NCBI RefSeq assembly: GCF_022919115.1
Contig: NZ_CP095072.1
Coordinates: 744,001 to 808,000, forward strand
Source of the DNA: Gracilibacillus caseinilyticus
GTDB lineage: Bacteria > Bacillota > Bacilli > Bacillales > Amphibacillaceae
Reading direction: 5' to 3'
DNA length: 64,000 nt
Under the pieces are notes generated by a model that saw nothing but the letters and a program-made list of their open reading frames with translations, ran no database searches and was not told where the DNA came from. Position numbers and translations under genes: made by a program. Of the stretch, positions 16,577-25,239 are shown piece by piece (position 1 is the stretch's first letter; each line of letters opens with the position of its first letter).

Positions 16577-17134
16577 ATGAAACACTTTCAAATTTTTTGG
16601 GCGTTTTTCAAGGTCGGTATCCTAGGCTATGGAGGCGGGCCGTCATCCATTCCATTAGTTCATAAAGAAGTGGTGGATCACTATAAATGGATGGATAATG
16701 ATGAATTCTCAGATATCCTGGCAATCGGTAATACTTTACCAGGTCCTATCGCTACCAAAATGGCGGGTTATATCGGTTATCGAGTATCAGGCTGGTTAGG
16801 CGTTTTGAACGCTGTAATATCAACTATTTTACCATCGATTATTGCCATGATATTTCTGCTTGTTTCTTTACGAACTTTTAGCGAATTACCTTGGGTGACA
16901 GGTATGACACATGCAATCGTTCCAGTAGTTGGCGTCATGCTCGCCATTTTGACATGGGATTTCGTAAAAAAAGGACACAAGGATCTAGGATGGAAATTCA
17001 ATGCAGTACTGATCATAGTCAGTACGATCCTGCTGCAATTTCTTAACATTCACCCTGCTATTATTATTATCATTTTATTAATTATTGCGTTTACTACCAC
17101 ACCGAGAGAAAAAGGAAAGGAGGAAGTGCAATGA
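16577..17134 (+). CDS. ywrB: Half-size chromate transporter subunit (YwrB-like)
   Basis: A 185-residue single-domain CHR protein. The family motif is visible as FFKVGILGYGGGPSSIPLVH and GNTLPGPIATKMAGYIGY, followed by four to five hydrophobic spans. Short CHR proteins work as pairs of opposite membrane orientation to make one chromate transporter. AGAGAGGAG lies before ATG 16577. The gene overlaps its partner by four bases (ATGA). The neighbouring Lrp-type gene resembles YwrC (ChrS), the chromate-responsive repressor of the equivalent B. subtilis pair. Confidence 0.9.
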   Translation: MKHFQIFWAFFKVGILGYGGGPSSIPLVHKEVVDHYKWMDNDEFSDILAIGNTLPGPIATKMAGYIGYRVSGWLGVLNAVISTILPSIIAMIFLLVSLRTFSELPWVTGMTHAIVPVVGVMLAILTWDFVKKGHKDLGWKFNAVLIIVSTILLQFLNIHPAIIIIILLIIAFTTTPREKGKEEVQ

Positions 17135-17661
17135 TTTATTGGGAAATATTCCTTGCTTTTTTCATTCCTGGAATAGTTGGATATGGCGGCGGACCTGCCA
17201 GTATTCCTTTAGTGCAAAACGAAGTCGTTAATCGCTATGAATGGTTAAGCCTGTCTGAATTCGGCGAAGTGCTCGCTATCGGCAATGCTCTCCCAGGTCC
17301 CATCGCTACCAAAATGGCGGGATATATCGGATTTGAACAGGCTGGTATTCTAGGCGCTAGTGTCGGCGTCTTCGCAACCGTCGCTCCATCGTTAATACTG
17401 ATGATCATTCTATTAAGCATCTTATATAAGTTCCGAAATTCACCGAAGGTAAAAAGAATGACCATGTTCATACGACCTACCATTGCCGTCTTACTCGGTA
17501 TCCTAACCTATCAATTCTTTTTTCAGTCGTATGATAATGAAGGAGTATTTCAAACCATTATATTAATCGGCCTAAGCTGGCTTTTCTTAGTAAAACTGAA
17601 AGTCCACCCAGCATTTGTCATCCTGGGCGCACTATGTTACGGAGCTGTCTTTCTTGCCTAG
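17131..17661 (+). CDS. ywrA: Half-size chromate transporter subunit (YwrA-like)
   Basis: A 176-residue CHR protein, second of the pair. It repeats the motif of its partner: FFIPGIVGYGGGPASIPLVQ and GNALPGPIATKMAGYIGF, then hydrophobic spans to a hydrophobic C-terminus. The ATG overlaps the ywrB stop and has AAAGGAGG before it, indicating translational coupling and equal expression. Together the two should form one heteromeric chromate transporter. A separate full-length ChrA is encoded at 56619-57809, so the genome carries both CHR architectures. Confidence 0.9.
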   Translation: MIYWEIFLAFFIPGIVGYGGGPASIPLVQNEVVNRYEWLSLSEFGEVLAIGNALPGPIATKMAGYIGFEQAGILGASVGVFATVAPSLILMIILLSILYKFRNSPKVKRMTMFIRPTIAVLLGILTYQFFFQSYDNEGVFQTIILIGLSWLFLVKLKVHPAFVILGALCYGAVFLA

Positions 17662-17679
17662 CAAGAAAATTACGGGATG

Positions 17680-17900
17680 ATTATTTTGACATTAGTGTAT
17701 GCTTAACAAAGCTCCGTAAATATACTCTGCGTGGTTGGCTATAGCGTTCTCCTAGTACATTATCAATTTCAAAATTACCACTTAGCTAGTTGACATATAT
17801 TCTGCATTATAAGTACTTAAACTTTTATATTGTCAATCTTAAGCGATTTTTTTGCGATTCGGCTTTCATGAGGTAATTATATACTTCATTTGCTTATAAG
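17680..17900. repeat. Dispersed repeat, family B (degenerate copy 3)
   Basis: The right arm AGTTGACATATATTCTGCAT (17788-17807) and the preceding TTTCAAAATTACCAC match the family. The 90 bp after it (TCAATCTTAAGCGA, GATTCGGCTTT, AGGTAATTATATA, CTTATAAGAA) also match sequence downstream of the copy at 61 kb, so the unit extends past the inverted arm. The left arm is eroded. Confidence 0.6.
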
Positions 17901-17949
17901 AAAAAGCCGGACATAACATGTATTTAATAGTGTTCAAGTTATGTCCGGT
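17900..17949. terminator. Terminator between chromate genes and the Lrp-type regulator
   Basis: CCGGACATAAC (17907-17917) pairs with GTTATGTCCGG (17938-17948) around a 20-base loop. A run of As on the left gives a U-tract for the leftward regulator gene; it may also serve the rightward CHR genes. Confidence 0.7.
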
Positions 17950-17969
17950 TATTCTTTTGCTCCAACCTT

Positions 17970-18419
17970 TTATAATTTAAGACCCTTTCTGCTTTTAAAC
18001 CTCCGTAATAAAATATGACTTTCCACCCTCGTAATGCCACTCAAACTATACAAATCCTCATTAATAAACGATTCCAGCTTCTTAAAATCTTCCACCAGTA
18101 CATGCATATGCAAGGTACTTGGACCGGTCATTTGATAACAACTCGCTACATAAGGATTGTCTGCTAACGTTTCTGCCACTTCCACCAATGAAGAAGGATG
18201 ACAATCTACTTCAAAAAAGGCAGATACTTGCATCCCTACTTTTTCTGAATTAATGACAGCGCTGAATCCTTCAATAATACCTTCTTCGATCAATTGATTG
18301 ACCCGCTCTCTTACCGCAACTCTAGATAGACCAAGCTCTTTGCCAATATCCACATATGACATCCGACCATTAATAGAAAGTAACTCTAATATTTTTTTGT
18401 CCTTCTCATCTAATTTCAT
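17970..18419 (-). CDS. ywrC: Lrp/AsnC-family regulator (YwrC-like)
   Basis: A 149-residue Lrp/AsnC protein. The N-terminal winged helix-turn-helix reads LDEKDKKILELLSINGRMSY and IGKELGLSRVAVRERVNQLI; the C-terminal RAM ligand-binding and oligomerisation domain follows. ATG 18419 was chosen because AAAGG lies nine bases upstream; the ATG at 18428 abuts the ribosome site. In B. subtilis the homologue YwrC (ChrS) sits beside the paired CHR genes and represses them until chromate is present. The same neighbourhood here suggests the same role, although the gene faces the CHR genes rather than following them. Confidence 0.82.
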   Translation of the reverse strand: MKLDEKDKKILELLSINGRMSYVDIGKELGLSRVAVRERVNQLIEEGIIEGFSAVINSEKVGMQVSAFFEVDCHPSSLVEVAETLADNPYVASCYQMTGPSTLHMHVLVEDFKKLESFINEDLYSLSGITRVESHILLRRFKSRKGLKL

Positions 18420-18507
18420 GCCAAGCATCCTTTCGCACGACTCTATTTAAGTATAGCATGCAAGTTGCTTAACAAAATGTCAAGAAAAGGCTTATTTTGC
18501 TTCCTAA

Positions 18508-18540
18508 ACGAAAAAAGACATGCTTTTTTGCATATCTTTT
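18508..18540 (-). terminator. Terminator of the TRAP/amidase operon
   Basis: AAAAGATATGC and GCATGTCTTTT form a stem (one G-U pair) on the minus strand, followed by six Ts. It lies at the stop of the amidohydrolase remnant. Confidence 0.7.
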
Positions 18541-20005
18541 ATATTTTAATTTTAGGTAATGGTTCTACCCATTCATTTTTGACATACTGCCATGATTTTT
18601 GAATATTATCTACCACAATGGGAACCAACGCTTCCATCTCTTGCAGTTCCTTTTGATAGTCCATTTGTTTCTCAGCTAATCTCTGTCTTATCTCTCGTTC
18701 CTTATGCAATCCGGTAATAGCTTCCCTGTTTCTTTTCACCCGTATTCCATCTTGCATGATATCCGTAACATTCTCTCCTGTTTCGTAATACGCCATCTCT
18801 TGAATAATATGATCTGATTCAATATTTTCATAAGACATTGCAATAAAACTAGCACGTTTTTCTTCCTTTAAAAATGGTTGGCCCCATATATCTTTACTTA
18901 GAGGACTATGACGTATCATCCGATCAAATACATCATAAGCATCCAACCATCGCTCCGAATCATCTGTCATAATTCGACTGCTCCTCACAGATTCACGCAT
19001 TAACTCAAATGCATTTAAAGGTGAACAATTGAAACCATCTGTACCTAGAAACCACGGAATACCTAAGTATCGATATTCGTGGATAGGACATATTCCAGAT
19101 CCTAAATGCAAATTACTGCATGCACATTGAACAATTGCAACACCACGTTCCTTCATTATTTTTCTATCTTTAGCCGTTGTCCAGATGGCATGTGCAAAAA
19201 CAGCCTTCTCATTCAACAAATGATAACGATCCATTCGCTCTAATAATGATTCACCCCTAATATTACTAATTGTCCACTGGGTATGAGATTCAAGCAGATG
19301 AGAATGCCACCCCAGATCAAACTCTTGCTGCAAACGTCTTGTCACTTAGCAGAAGATCATCTGTACACCGCTGTACGCCATCTACTCCTAATGCAATCTC
19401 GATTATTGAATCTGATTTGTACTTTTTCATCAATTGTTCGATTAATTGTGCATAAGGACTTATAGGAGATGACGCTCCCTTCTTATTTGTCACAAAAGGT
19501 AATGAATCCATATAAACTAGATCGGAAAACATAGGAGCAATTACTGCTTTCAAGCCTAAATCTTTATAAGCTTGAATTGCTGCCTGTATGCCTTCTTCAT
19601 TTAAATATGGTCGTTGGGAAAAATGATCGTCAGTGACTTGAAAACCATTTCGCAGTAACTCTAGGCCACGCAAGTAAGTACAGTCATAAATCAGGTCAGA
19701 TTCACGATTTTCACCCAACGCAATGGCATCCAGCATATATAAGTCCAATGGAACTTTATTAACAGTTCTTTTTAAAATGCCTGTGTAGGAATGACTGTGA
19801 CCATTCACAAAAGGAGGAATAAGATATAACTCTCTTCCATTTCTCACTTCTATATTACCTTGGTTTCCTATCTCGCCTGGTTTAGCGACTCTTTTCACAC
19901 AACCATTTTCAATTAATACGGATCTAATATCGAAGCGTTTTTTCCCTTCCTACATTCCGTGTATACGTGCGCACCCTCTATCAATAATGTCCCCTGCTGC
20001 AACAT
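18539..20005 (-). pseudogene. Amidohydrolase with two frameshifts
   Basis: Three reading-frame pieces together give one amidohydrolase. Piece 1 starts at ATG 20005 (LLIEGAHVYTE) and leaves frame at a run of six As near 19940. Piece 2 carries IPPFVNGHSHSYTG (metal-binding HxH) and ends at a stop near 19317. Piece 3 continues with LGWHSHLLES, FAHAIWT and LGTDGFNCSPLNAF, supplying the remaining His and Asp ligands of a cytosine-deaminase-like enzyme. Single-base losses near 19940 and 19335 would explain both breaks. The gene is last in the TRAP/amidase operon. Either it is decaying, or the reads contain two indel errors; the homopolymer site is the more suspicious. Confidence 0.8.
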
Positions 20006-20035
20006 GATAAAATGACCGCCTTTCTCACTTCATTC

Positions 20036-21313
20036 TTATTTGCTATACAGTAAATTAGGTAAAAACATGGACACTGTCGGGATATAAGTGATGATTATTA
20101 ACACAATTATTGAAATTACAATGAACGGCACCATTCCTTTTGACAGTTTTAATAAACTTTGACGCGATATTCCCATCAGAACAAAAAGGTTCAACCCAAA
20201 CGGCGGTGTGAACATACCGATTGCTGAATTGACCGTCATAATAACACCTAAATGGACCGGATCAATACCATAAGATACACCAATGGCATAAAATAGTGGT
20301 GCTAAAATAACAATTAATGAAGAACCATCCAAAAACATACCTGCAACCAGAATAATAATGTTAATTAATAAAAGAATGACAATTTTATTTTCCGTTAAAC
20401 CTGTCATAAATTCTGTCACTTGCACAGTTATCTGTTCAACCGTTAAATACCAGGACAATACAGATGCTGAAGCAAGAATGATCATAACAGTTGCTGTTGT
20501 TTTTCCTGAGTCGACAAATACGTCAAATAACTCCTTCCACTTCATTTCTCTATACACAAACATGGATATCAAAAATGCATAAATAACAGCGACACCTGCC
20601 GATTCCGTCGGTGTAAATAGTCCTCCGTAGATCCCACCGATAATAATAATTGGTATGCCTAATCCCCACAGCGCTTCTTTTGTTCTTAGCAAAATTTGTC
20701 GAACACTCCACGGTTCATCACTAATCAATTGATACTTCTTCCCATAAAATATGCAATAAGCAATAAAAACAACAGCAAATACTATTCCTGCACTTAAGCC
20801 AGCTATAAACAATTCTCCAACAGAGGTTCCGGTGACTGCTCCATAGACAATCATCGTAATACTCGGGGGAATAATGATACCTAATGATGACGTAGAGCCG
20901 ATTAACCCAGTTGCAAACGACTCAGGATAATTCTTTTTCAGCATTGCAGGCAGCATCATACTTCCGATCGCCACAACAGTCGCAGGACTAGATCCTGATA
21001 TTGCACCAAAAAATAAACAAGCAAGCACGACCGAAACAGACATTCCACCCGGTACTTTGCCAATCAGTGAATTCGTTAAAGCAATAACTCGTTTCGAAAT
21101 ACCTCCTCGACTCATTATGTTCGCAGCCAAAATAAAGAGAGGAATAGCCATTAGCGGAAATTGGTTTAATCCAGAAAACATTCGTTGAACAACTGTTTCT
21201 GCCGGAATACCATTCACAAACAACAGCATGAATAATACAGAACTTGCAATTGCCATGAACATAGGCATTCCAGTAAAAACTAACACTAACAACAACACAA
21301 AAAACCAAATCAT
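20036..21313 (-). CDS. dctM: TRAP transporter large permease DctM
   Basis: A 425-residue membrane protein with about twelve hydrophobic spans, the usual size of TRAP large subunits. Characteristic segments are GMPMFMAIASSVLF near the start, FGAISGSSPATVVAIGSMMLPAM, GSTSSLGIIIPPSI and FLDGSSLIVILAPLF. It forms the sodium-coupled translocation channel of a TRAP importer together with DctQ and the binding protein. Its ATG overlaps the DctQ stop by four bases. The imported compound is unknown; the surrounding amidase, FAH-family and amidohydrolase genes suggest an amide- or nitrogen-containing acid. Confidence 0.93.
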   Translation of the reverse strand: MIWFFVLLLVLVFTGMPMFMAIASSVLFMLLFVNGIPAETVVQRMFSGLNQFPLMAIPLFILAANIMSRGGISKRVIALTNSLIGKVPGGMSVSVVLACLFFGAISGSSPATVVAIGSMMLPAMLKKNYPESFATGLIGSTSSLGIIIPPSITMIVYGAVTGTSVGELFIAGLSAGIVFAVVFIAYCIFYGKKYQLISDEPWSVRQILLRTKEALWGLGIPIIIIGGIYGGLFTPTESAGVAVIYAFLISMFVYREMKWKELFDVFVDSGKTTATVMIILASASVLSWYLTVEQITVQVTEFMTGLTENKIVILLLINIIILVAGMFLDGSSLIVILAPLFYAIGVSYGIDPVHLGVIMTVNSAIGMFTPPFGLNLFVLMGISRQSLLKLSKGMVPFIVISIIVLIIITYIPTVSMFLPNLLYSK

Positions 21314-21810
21314 TGTATGTCCCCTTCTTTACTTGGTATTTGCTTGGTTTTAATCCATATTATCACGTTATAGATTAGTTTGACTGACATTAAAGCAGTA
21401 CTTATCGGAAAAATCATATACACTGACCACATCGGAATTTGCATGGCCGGGGAGATTTGTGCCGTTTCTTGCACAGAATTCACTACCACAATCCCAAAAT
21501 ATGTCGTAACTAATACAAACACTAAAGACAAGATCGTTTGCAAACCATAAATCAAGTGTGCAAACCACTCTACCGACGAATTTTCGAAAATCGAAACAGC
21601 GATATGATCATTTTTAGTCACTGCTAATGAAGAACCGAGCATCACGATGTAAATAATAATATACCGTACTGATTCCTCCGCCCAGACAATTCCCGAATCA
21701 AAAAAGTATCGTAAAATAACATTTACAAAAATGATAACGGAGGTTAAGAAAATACCCGATGCAATCATCACTTTTTCTATATTATCAATAAATCCAATGA
21801 CTTTACCCAT
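21310..21810 (-). CDS. dctQ: TRAP transporter small permease DctQ
   Basis: A 166-residue protein with four hydrophobic spans, the typical DctQ layout. Conserved features are VNVILRYFFDSGIVWAEESVRYIIIYIVMLGSSL in shape (Trp-Ala-Glu-Glu in span 2) and the basic C-terminal tail. It links the binding protein to DctM. The ATG at 21810 was preferred because GGGAGG is nine bases upstream; ATG 21816 would leave only three. It lies 25 bp after the binding-protein gene and overlaps dctM. Confidence 0.9.
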   Translation of the reverse strand: MGKVIGFIDNIEKVMIASGIFLTSVIIFVNVILRYFFDSGIVWAEESVRYIIIYIVMLGSSLAVTKNDHIAVSIFENSSVEWFAHLIYGLQTILSLVFVLVTTYFGIVVVNSVQETAQISPAMQIPMWSVYMIFPISTALMSVKLIYNVIIWIKTKQIPSKEGDIQ

Positions 21811-21835
21811 GTCCATTAACCTCCCGCTCTCATTT

Positions 21836-22873
21836 TTATTTCTCTACAGATTCAACGATTTCATATGTTTTATCTAACAGATCTGGGCCAATTTCATCCG
21901 CGAACTGTTCATGAACACTTTTCGTTTCTTCTTGAAAAACAGCAAGTTGCTTGTCAGTTAATTCATATACTTCCGTTCCGTAATCTTCAATCGTTTTAAT
22001 AAAATCTTCCTCCTGAGCAATTGTCTCTTCCCTCTCAAATTCTGCCGCTTCTTGCGATGATTCTAAAATAACTGTTTGAATATCTTCCGGTAAACCTTCA
22101 AACCAGTCTTTGCTCAATAAAAACGCATAGGCTAAATAACCATGATTGGATAAAATGGTATAATTTTGGACTTCATAAAACTTCATTTTCACAATCGAAA
22201 CCAAGGGGTTTTCTTGCCCCTCTACCACATTTTGCTGAAGTGAATTGTATGTTTCCGCAAAAGATATCGGCACAGGGTTAGCACCTAAAGCTTTGAACTG
22301 TTCAATAACTATCGGACTTTCCATCGTGCGAATCTTGAGTCCCTCAAAATCTGATGGCTTTTCTATTTTTTCGTTATTGGTAAATTGTTTAAAACCACTT
22401 TCCCAGAATGATGCACCCGTAATACCAATATCCGCTAAACCAGCTAACAGTTCTTGCCCCACTTCTCCATCAAGCACCTCGTATGCAGCTTCTCGTGATG
22501 GGAAAATAAACGGCAAATCAGGAAGCTGCATGCTTGCATCAAATGTTGATAGTTTTGCCGTTGGAATTAATCCAGCCTCCACACTACCACTTTGGATTAA
22601 CTCCGTTACTTCCACATCATCACCTAATTGTCCAGACGGGAAAAGTTTGACTTCAACACGCCCATTTGTCTTTTCTTCGACTAATTCTTTAAATTTTTCT
22701 GCCCCTAAATGCTGAGGACTGTCTGCTGCCAAATCATGGTGTAATTTCAGCTCATATATATCATCAGACGATGCATCCGCTTCACCTGTACCGTTCGTTT
22801 CACTTCCTCCACAGCCTGCAATTACGAAAACCAAAACGAATAACATTGATAAACACACGAATTGTTTTTTCAT
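21836..22873 (-). CDS. dctP: TRAP transporter substrate-binding lipoprotein DctP
   Basis: A 345-residue extracytoplasmic binding protein with a lipoprotein signal: a positive start, hydrophobic stretch and lipobox VIAGCGGSE (Cys near residue 21). The DctP fold is seen in LKLHHDLAADSPQHLGAEKF, PSGQLGDDVEVTELIQSG, and LKIRTMESPIVIEQFKALGANPVPISFAETYNSLQQ, where the Arg and Asn regions usually bind a carboxylate. It captures the substrate at the membrane surface for DctQM. AGGGGGAG precedes the ATG. It is the first transporter gene after the FAH-family enzyme. Confidence 0.92.
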   Translation of the reverse strand: MKKQFVCLSMLFVLVFVIAGCGGSETNGTGEADASSDDIYELKLHHDLAADSPQHLGAEKFKELVEEKTNGRVEVKLFPSGQLGDDVEVTELIQSGSVEAGLIPTAKLSTFDASMQLPDLPFIFPSREAAYEVLDGEVGQELLAGLADIGITGASFWESGFKQFTNNEKIEKPSDFEGLKIRTMESPIVIEQFKALGANPVPISFAETYNSLQQNVVEGQENPLVSIVKMKFYEVQNYTILSNHGYLAYAFLLSKDWFEGLPEDIQTVILESSQEAAEFEREETIAQEEDFIKTIEDYGTEVYELTDKQLAVFQEETKSVHEQFADEIGPDLLDKTYEIVESVEK

Positions 22874-22893
22874 TTCATTATCTCCCCCTTGAT

Positions 22894-23757
22894 TTATTTT
22901 TGTTTTACTACATTAATTAACGGCTTGAATCCATTAATCCTTGCTTCGATTGTATCCTGATCACGAATAATCACTTTCCCAGGAGTACCCGTTAAAATAA
23001 TATCTCCTGGCAACAACGTCATCACTTTTGAATGAAAACTTATGATAAAAGATGGCGAATACCGCATATTTCGGACTTGGTTTTGAGAAGCTAACTGATC
23101 ATTATGGTAAGTTTCTACCTCCATTTGACCAACTTCCGGCCATTCATCCGCTGTCACGAATTCAGAACCAAAGCTAAAAAATGTATCAAAACTTTTCGCT
23201 CTCGTTAAATAACGGTGATTTTCTGCATGAATATCAGACTCTGTCATATCCAGCGCAATGGCGTACCCTGCAATGAAATGCCGAGCATCTTCAAGTTCTA
23301 CATTTCGACATTTTTGGCCGATAATAATGGCAAGTTCAGCTTCCGCCGTGGTATTGGTCGAGCCTTCGGGAATTTGAATGACATCATCCGGGCCGATAAT
23401 AGTAGTATCTGGCTTCATAAAACTGACCGGATCTGAATATGGTATATCCTCAATGTTGTCTTGATCAGGATTTATATAGTTCATCCCGATTCCCCAAATC
23501 TTTCTGGGTCTTCTGTATAAAGGGGCAAGGCTAATTGTATCGTTGTCCATTGCATGGCATTTCTCTAATAAAGTTCTTCCTTTTTCTTCATACCATTTTT
23601 TAAGTTTTTCCAGATGGCCTCCTTCAATAATTTCAAATATTCCACTTGGCCAATCTGTATTCTCCATATCATTTAATGATTCGATCAAGTAATATTGCTG
23701 GTTTTGTACGATAACAGCTTTTTCTTCACCTTCGTGTGAAACTGTAGCTAACTTCAA
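22894..23757 (-). CDS. Fumarylacetoacetate hydrolase (FAH) family enzyme
   Basis: A 287-residue FAH-family protein. The metal-binding acidic residues lie in TTAEAELAIIIG (E-x-E) and the later Asp region in ALDMTESDIH; LLPGDIILTGTPGKV is the typical C-terminal motif. Members hydrolyse or decarboxylate 2-oxo acids such as acylpyruvates or hydratase-type dienoates. The start is TTG 23757, since the only nearby ATG runs into TGA; AGGGTGG lies eight bases upstream. It follows the amidase by 21 bp in an operon with a TRAP importer. The specific reaction is unknown. Confidence 0.9.
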   Translation of the reverse strand: MKLATVSHEGEEKAVIVQNQQYYLIESLNDMENTDWPSGIFEIIEGGHLEKLKKWYEEKGRTLLEKCHAMDNDTISLAPLYRRPRKIWGIGMNYINPDQDNIEDIPYSDPVSFMKPDTTIIGPDDVIQIPEGSTNTTAEAELAIIIGQKCRNVELEDARHFIAGYAIALDMTESDIHAENHRYLTRAKSFDTFFSFGSEFVTADEWPEVGQMEVETYHNDQLASQNQVRNMRYSPSFIISFHSKVMTLLPGDIILTGTPGKVIIRDQDTIEARINGFKPLINVVKQK

Positions 23758-23778
23758 TTCATTTTCCCACCCTTCTGA

Positions 23779-24948
23779 TCACTGCTTTAACATTTGATAG
23801 AATATTCTGATAAATTCTATCAATCTAGTATCTTGGTTTTTTCCTGCTATTATAGATAATCCTATCGGGTTCCCTTCTACCTCCATCCACGGAAGTGAAA
23901 TTTGAGGTAATTGATTTAATCCTGCAATACTAGTCATTGTTAGTAGCTTTTGTCGATGAAGATTAAGTTTATTCTCTTCCATATTAAGTCTAGGAGCTAT
24001 ATTGGGGGAAGTCGGCATTACCAGCAAGGATCCATCAGCTAATATTTCTTTCATTCTCGCTTGAATAATTACCTGCTCCTTCTTAGCCATCTCCACTTCT
24101 GACGCTGTAATTGTTTTTGTCCATTGGAATCGTTCCATAATTCCAGGGCCAAAGGTTGGACTTGCCGATTCAATCCACGCTCCGTGGTTTTGCCAGATTT
24201 CATAGCCCTGCAAAATACGAAATGTTTCCTTCCACTTTTCCAATTCTGTTCCTGCAATCTCTATTTCTTCTCCTCTGCAATCTAGTAATGGTATATTCTG
24301 TTTCTGATCTTTCACAGGATCAACAGCCATTTCCCATATGTCTGTTGGAAACTTCAATGTTGTGAAGCCATGCTCTGACGGTACAGGTTGATCCAGTAAC
24401 ACATTAGAAACTTTCTCAAGCACCTTTATATCATTTGCCATAATACCAACCGTATCAAAACTGTCAGCTAACGGAATAACACCGCGTATATCAATCGCTT
24501 GATGTGTAGGACGATAACCTATAATCCCACAATAACTAGAAGGAATTCGAACACTTCCTCCCGTATCCGTACCTATAGAAAAATCAACCAATCCTGCCGC
24601 TACTGCTACAGCTGAACCACTGGAAGAACCACCTGGAATACGATTTGTTGCTCTCGGGTTAACAGGCGTTCCATAATGATAATTCTCCCCGTTTAAACTG
24701 TACATCAATTCATCTGTGTGAGTTTTCCCTATTAATGATGCCCCATTTTCGAGCAATGCTTCGATAGCAGGAGCTGTTGATTTAGCGGGGGTATGCGTTC
24801 TTTCCCAATCAGGGTTTCCCGCTGTATTGAGATAGCCCCGTATATCAAATACATCCTTCACAGCGAAGGTGTATGGAAATAAAGAGCCTTTCAACTGCTT
24901 TGGAGGCACATTACACGTTACCTCTACAAAAGCTCGCCATTGATCCAT
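23779..24948 (-). CDS. Amidase-signature family hydrolase
   Basis: A 389-residue amidase-signature enzyme. The Ser-Ser-Lys triad is visible: Lys in LIGKTHTDELMYSLNG, cis-Ser in GGSSSGSAVAVAAGL and nucleophile Ser in GTDTGGSVRIPSSYCGI. It hydrolyses a carboxamide; the length is shorter than GatA (about 485), and no gatB or gatC is nearby, so a catabolic role is likely. ATG 24948 is preferred because GGAGGTG lies nine bases upstream; GTG 24957 overlaps that site. It is the first gene of the operon, divergent from a PucR-type regulator, with a good sigma-A promoter. Confidence 0.9.
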   Translation of the reverse strand: MDQWRAFVEVTCNVPPKQLKGSLFPYTFAVKDVFDIRGYLNTAGNPDWERTHTPAKSTAPAIEALLENGASLIGKTHTDELMYSLNGENYHYGTPVNPRATNRIPGGSSSGSAVAVAAGLVDFSIGTDTGGSVRIPSSYCGIIGYRPTHQAIDIRGVIPLADSFDTVGIMANDIKVLEKVSNVLLDQPVPSEHGFTTLKFPTDIWEMAVDPVKDQKQNIPLLDCRGEEIEIAGTELEKWKETFRILQGYEIWQNHGAWIESASPTFGPGIMERFQWTKTITASEVEMAKKEQVIIQARMKEILADGSLLVMPTSPNIAPRLNMEENKLNLHRQKLLTMTSIAGLNQLPQISLPWMEVEGNPIGLSIIAGKNQDTRLIEFIRIFYQMLKQ

Positions 24949-24982
24949 CTTTGCCACACCTCCAACATAATTTATGTGCTTA

Positions 24983-25012
24983 ACTATACAGTCACAGCAA
25001 TATATATGTCAA
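24983..25012 (-). promoter_or_regulatory. Sigma-A-type promoter of the amidase/TRAP operon
   Basis: On the minus strand a perfect -35 TTGACA (25012-25007) and -10 TATAGT (24988-24983) are separated by 18 bp, giving a leader of roughly 30 bases before the amidase start. The divergent pucR-type gene begins 230 bp away, leaving space for operators. Confidence 0.65.
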
Positions 25013-25239
25013 TATAGTTTACATCATTTGTTATTTAACATAACTGATCATCTTATTTTTGGTTATATTAACAATGAATGCGATTTACTTGCTTATTATA
25101 TTGAATTGCAGAAAAAATAGTTTTTTTATGAGTACTGATTTTGATATTTTTATGTTAGATAAACTCACAAAAAAACAGGAATCAATCAAAATGTTCTGTA
25201 TAATCATTATAAATAACAAGAAAGTTAGGGGTGTTATCT

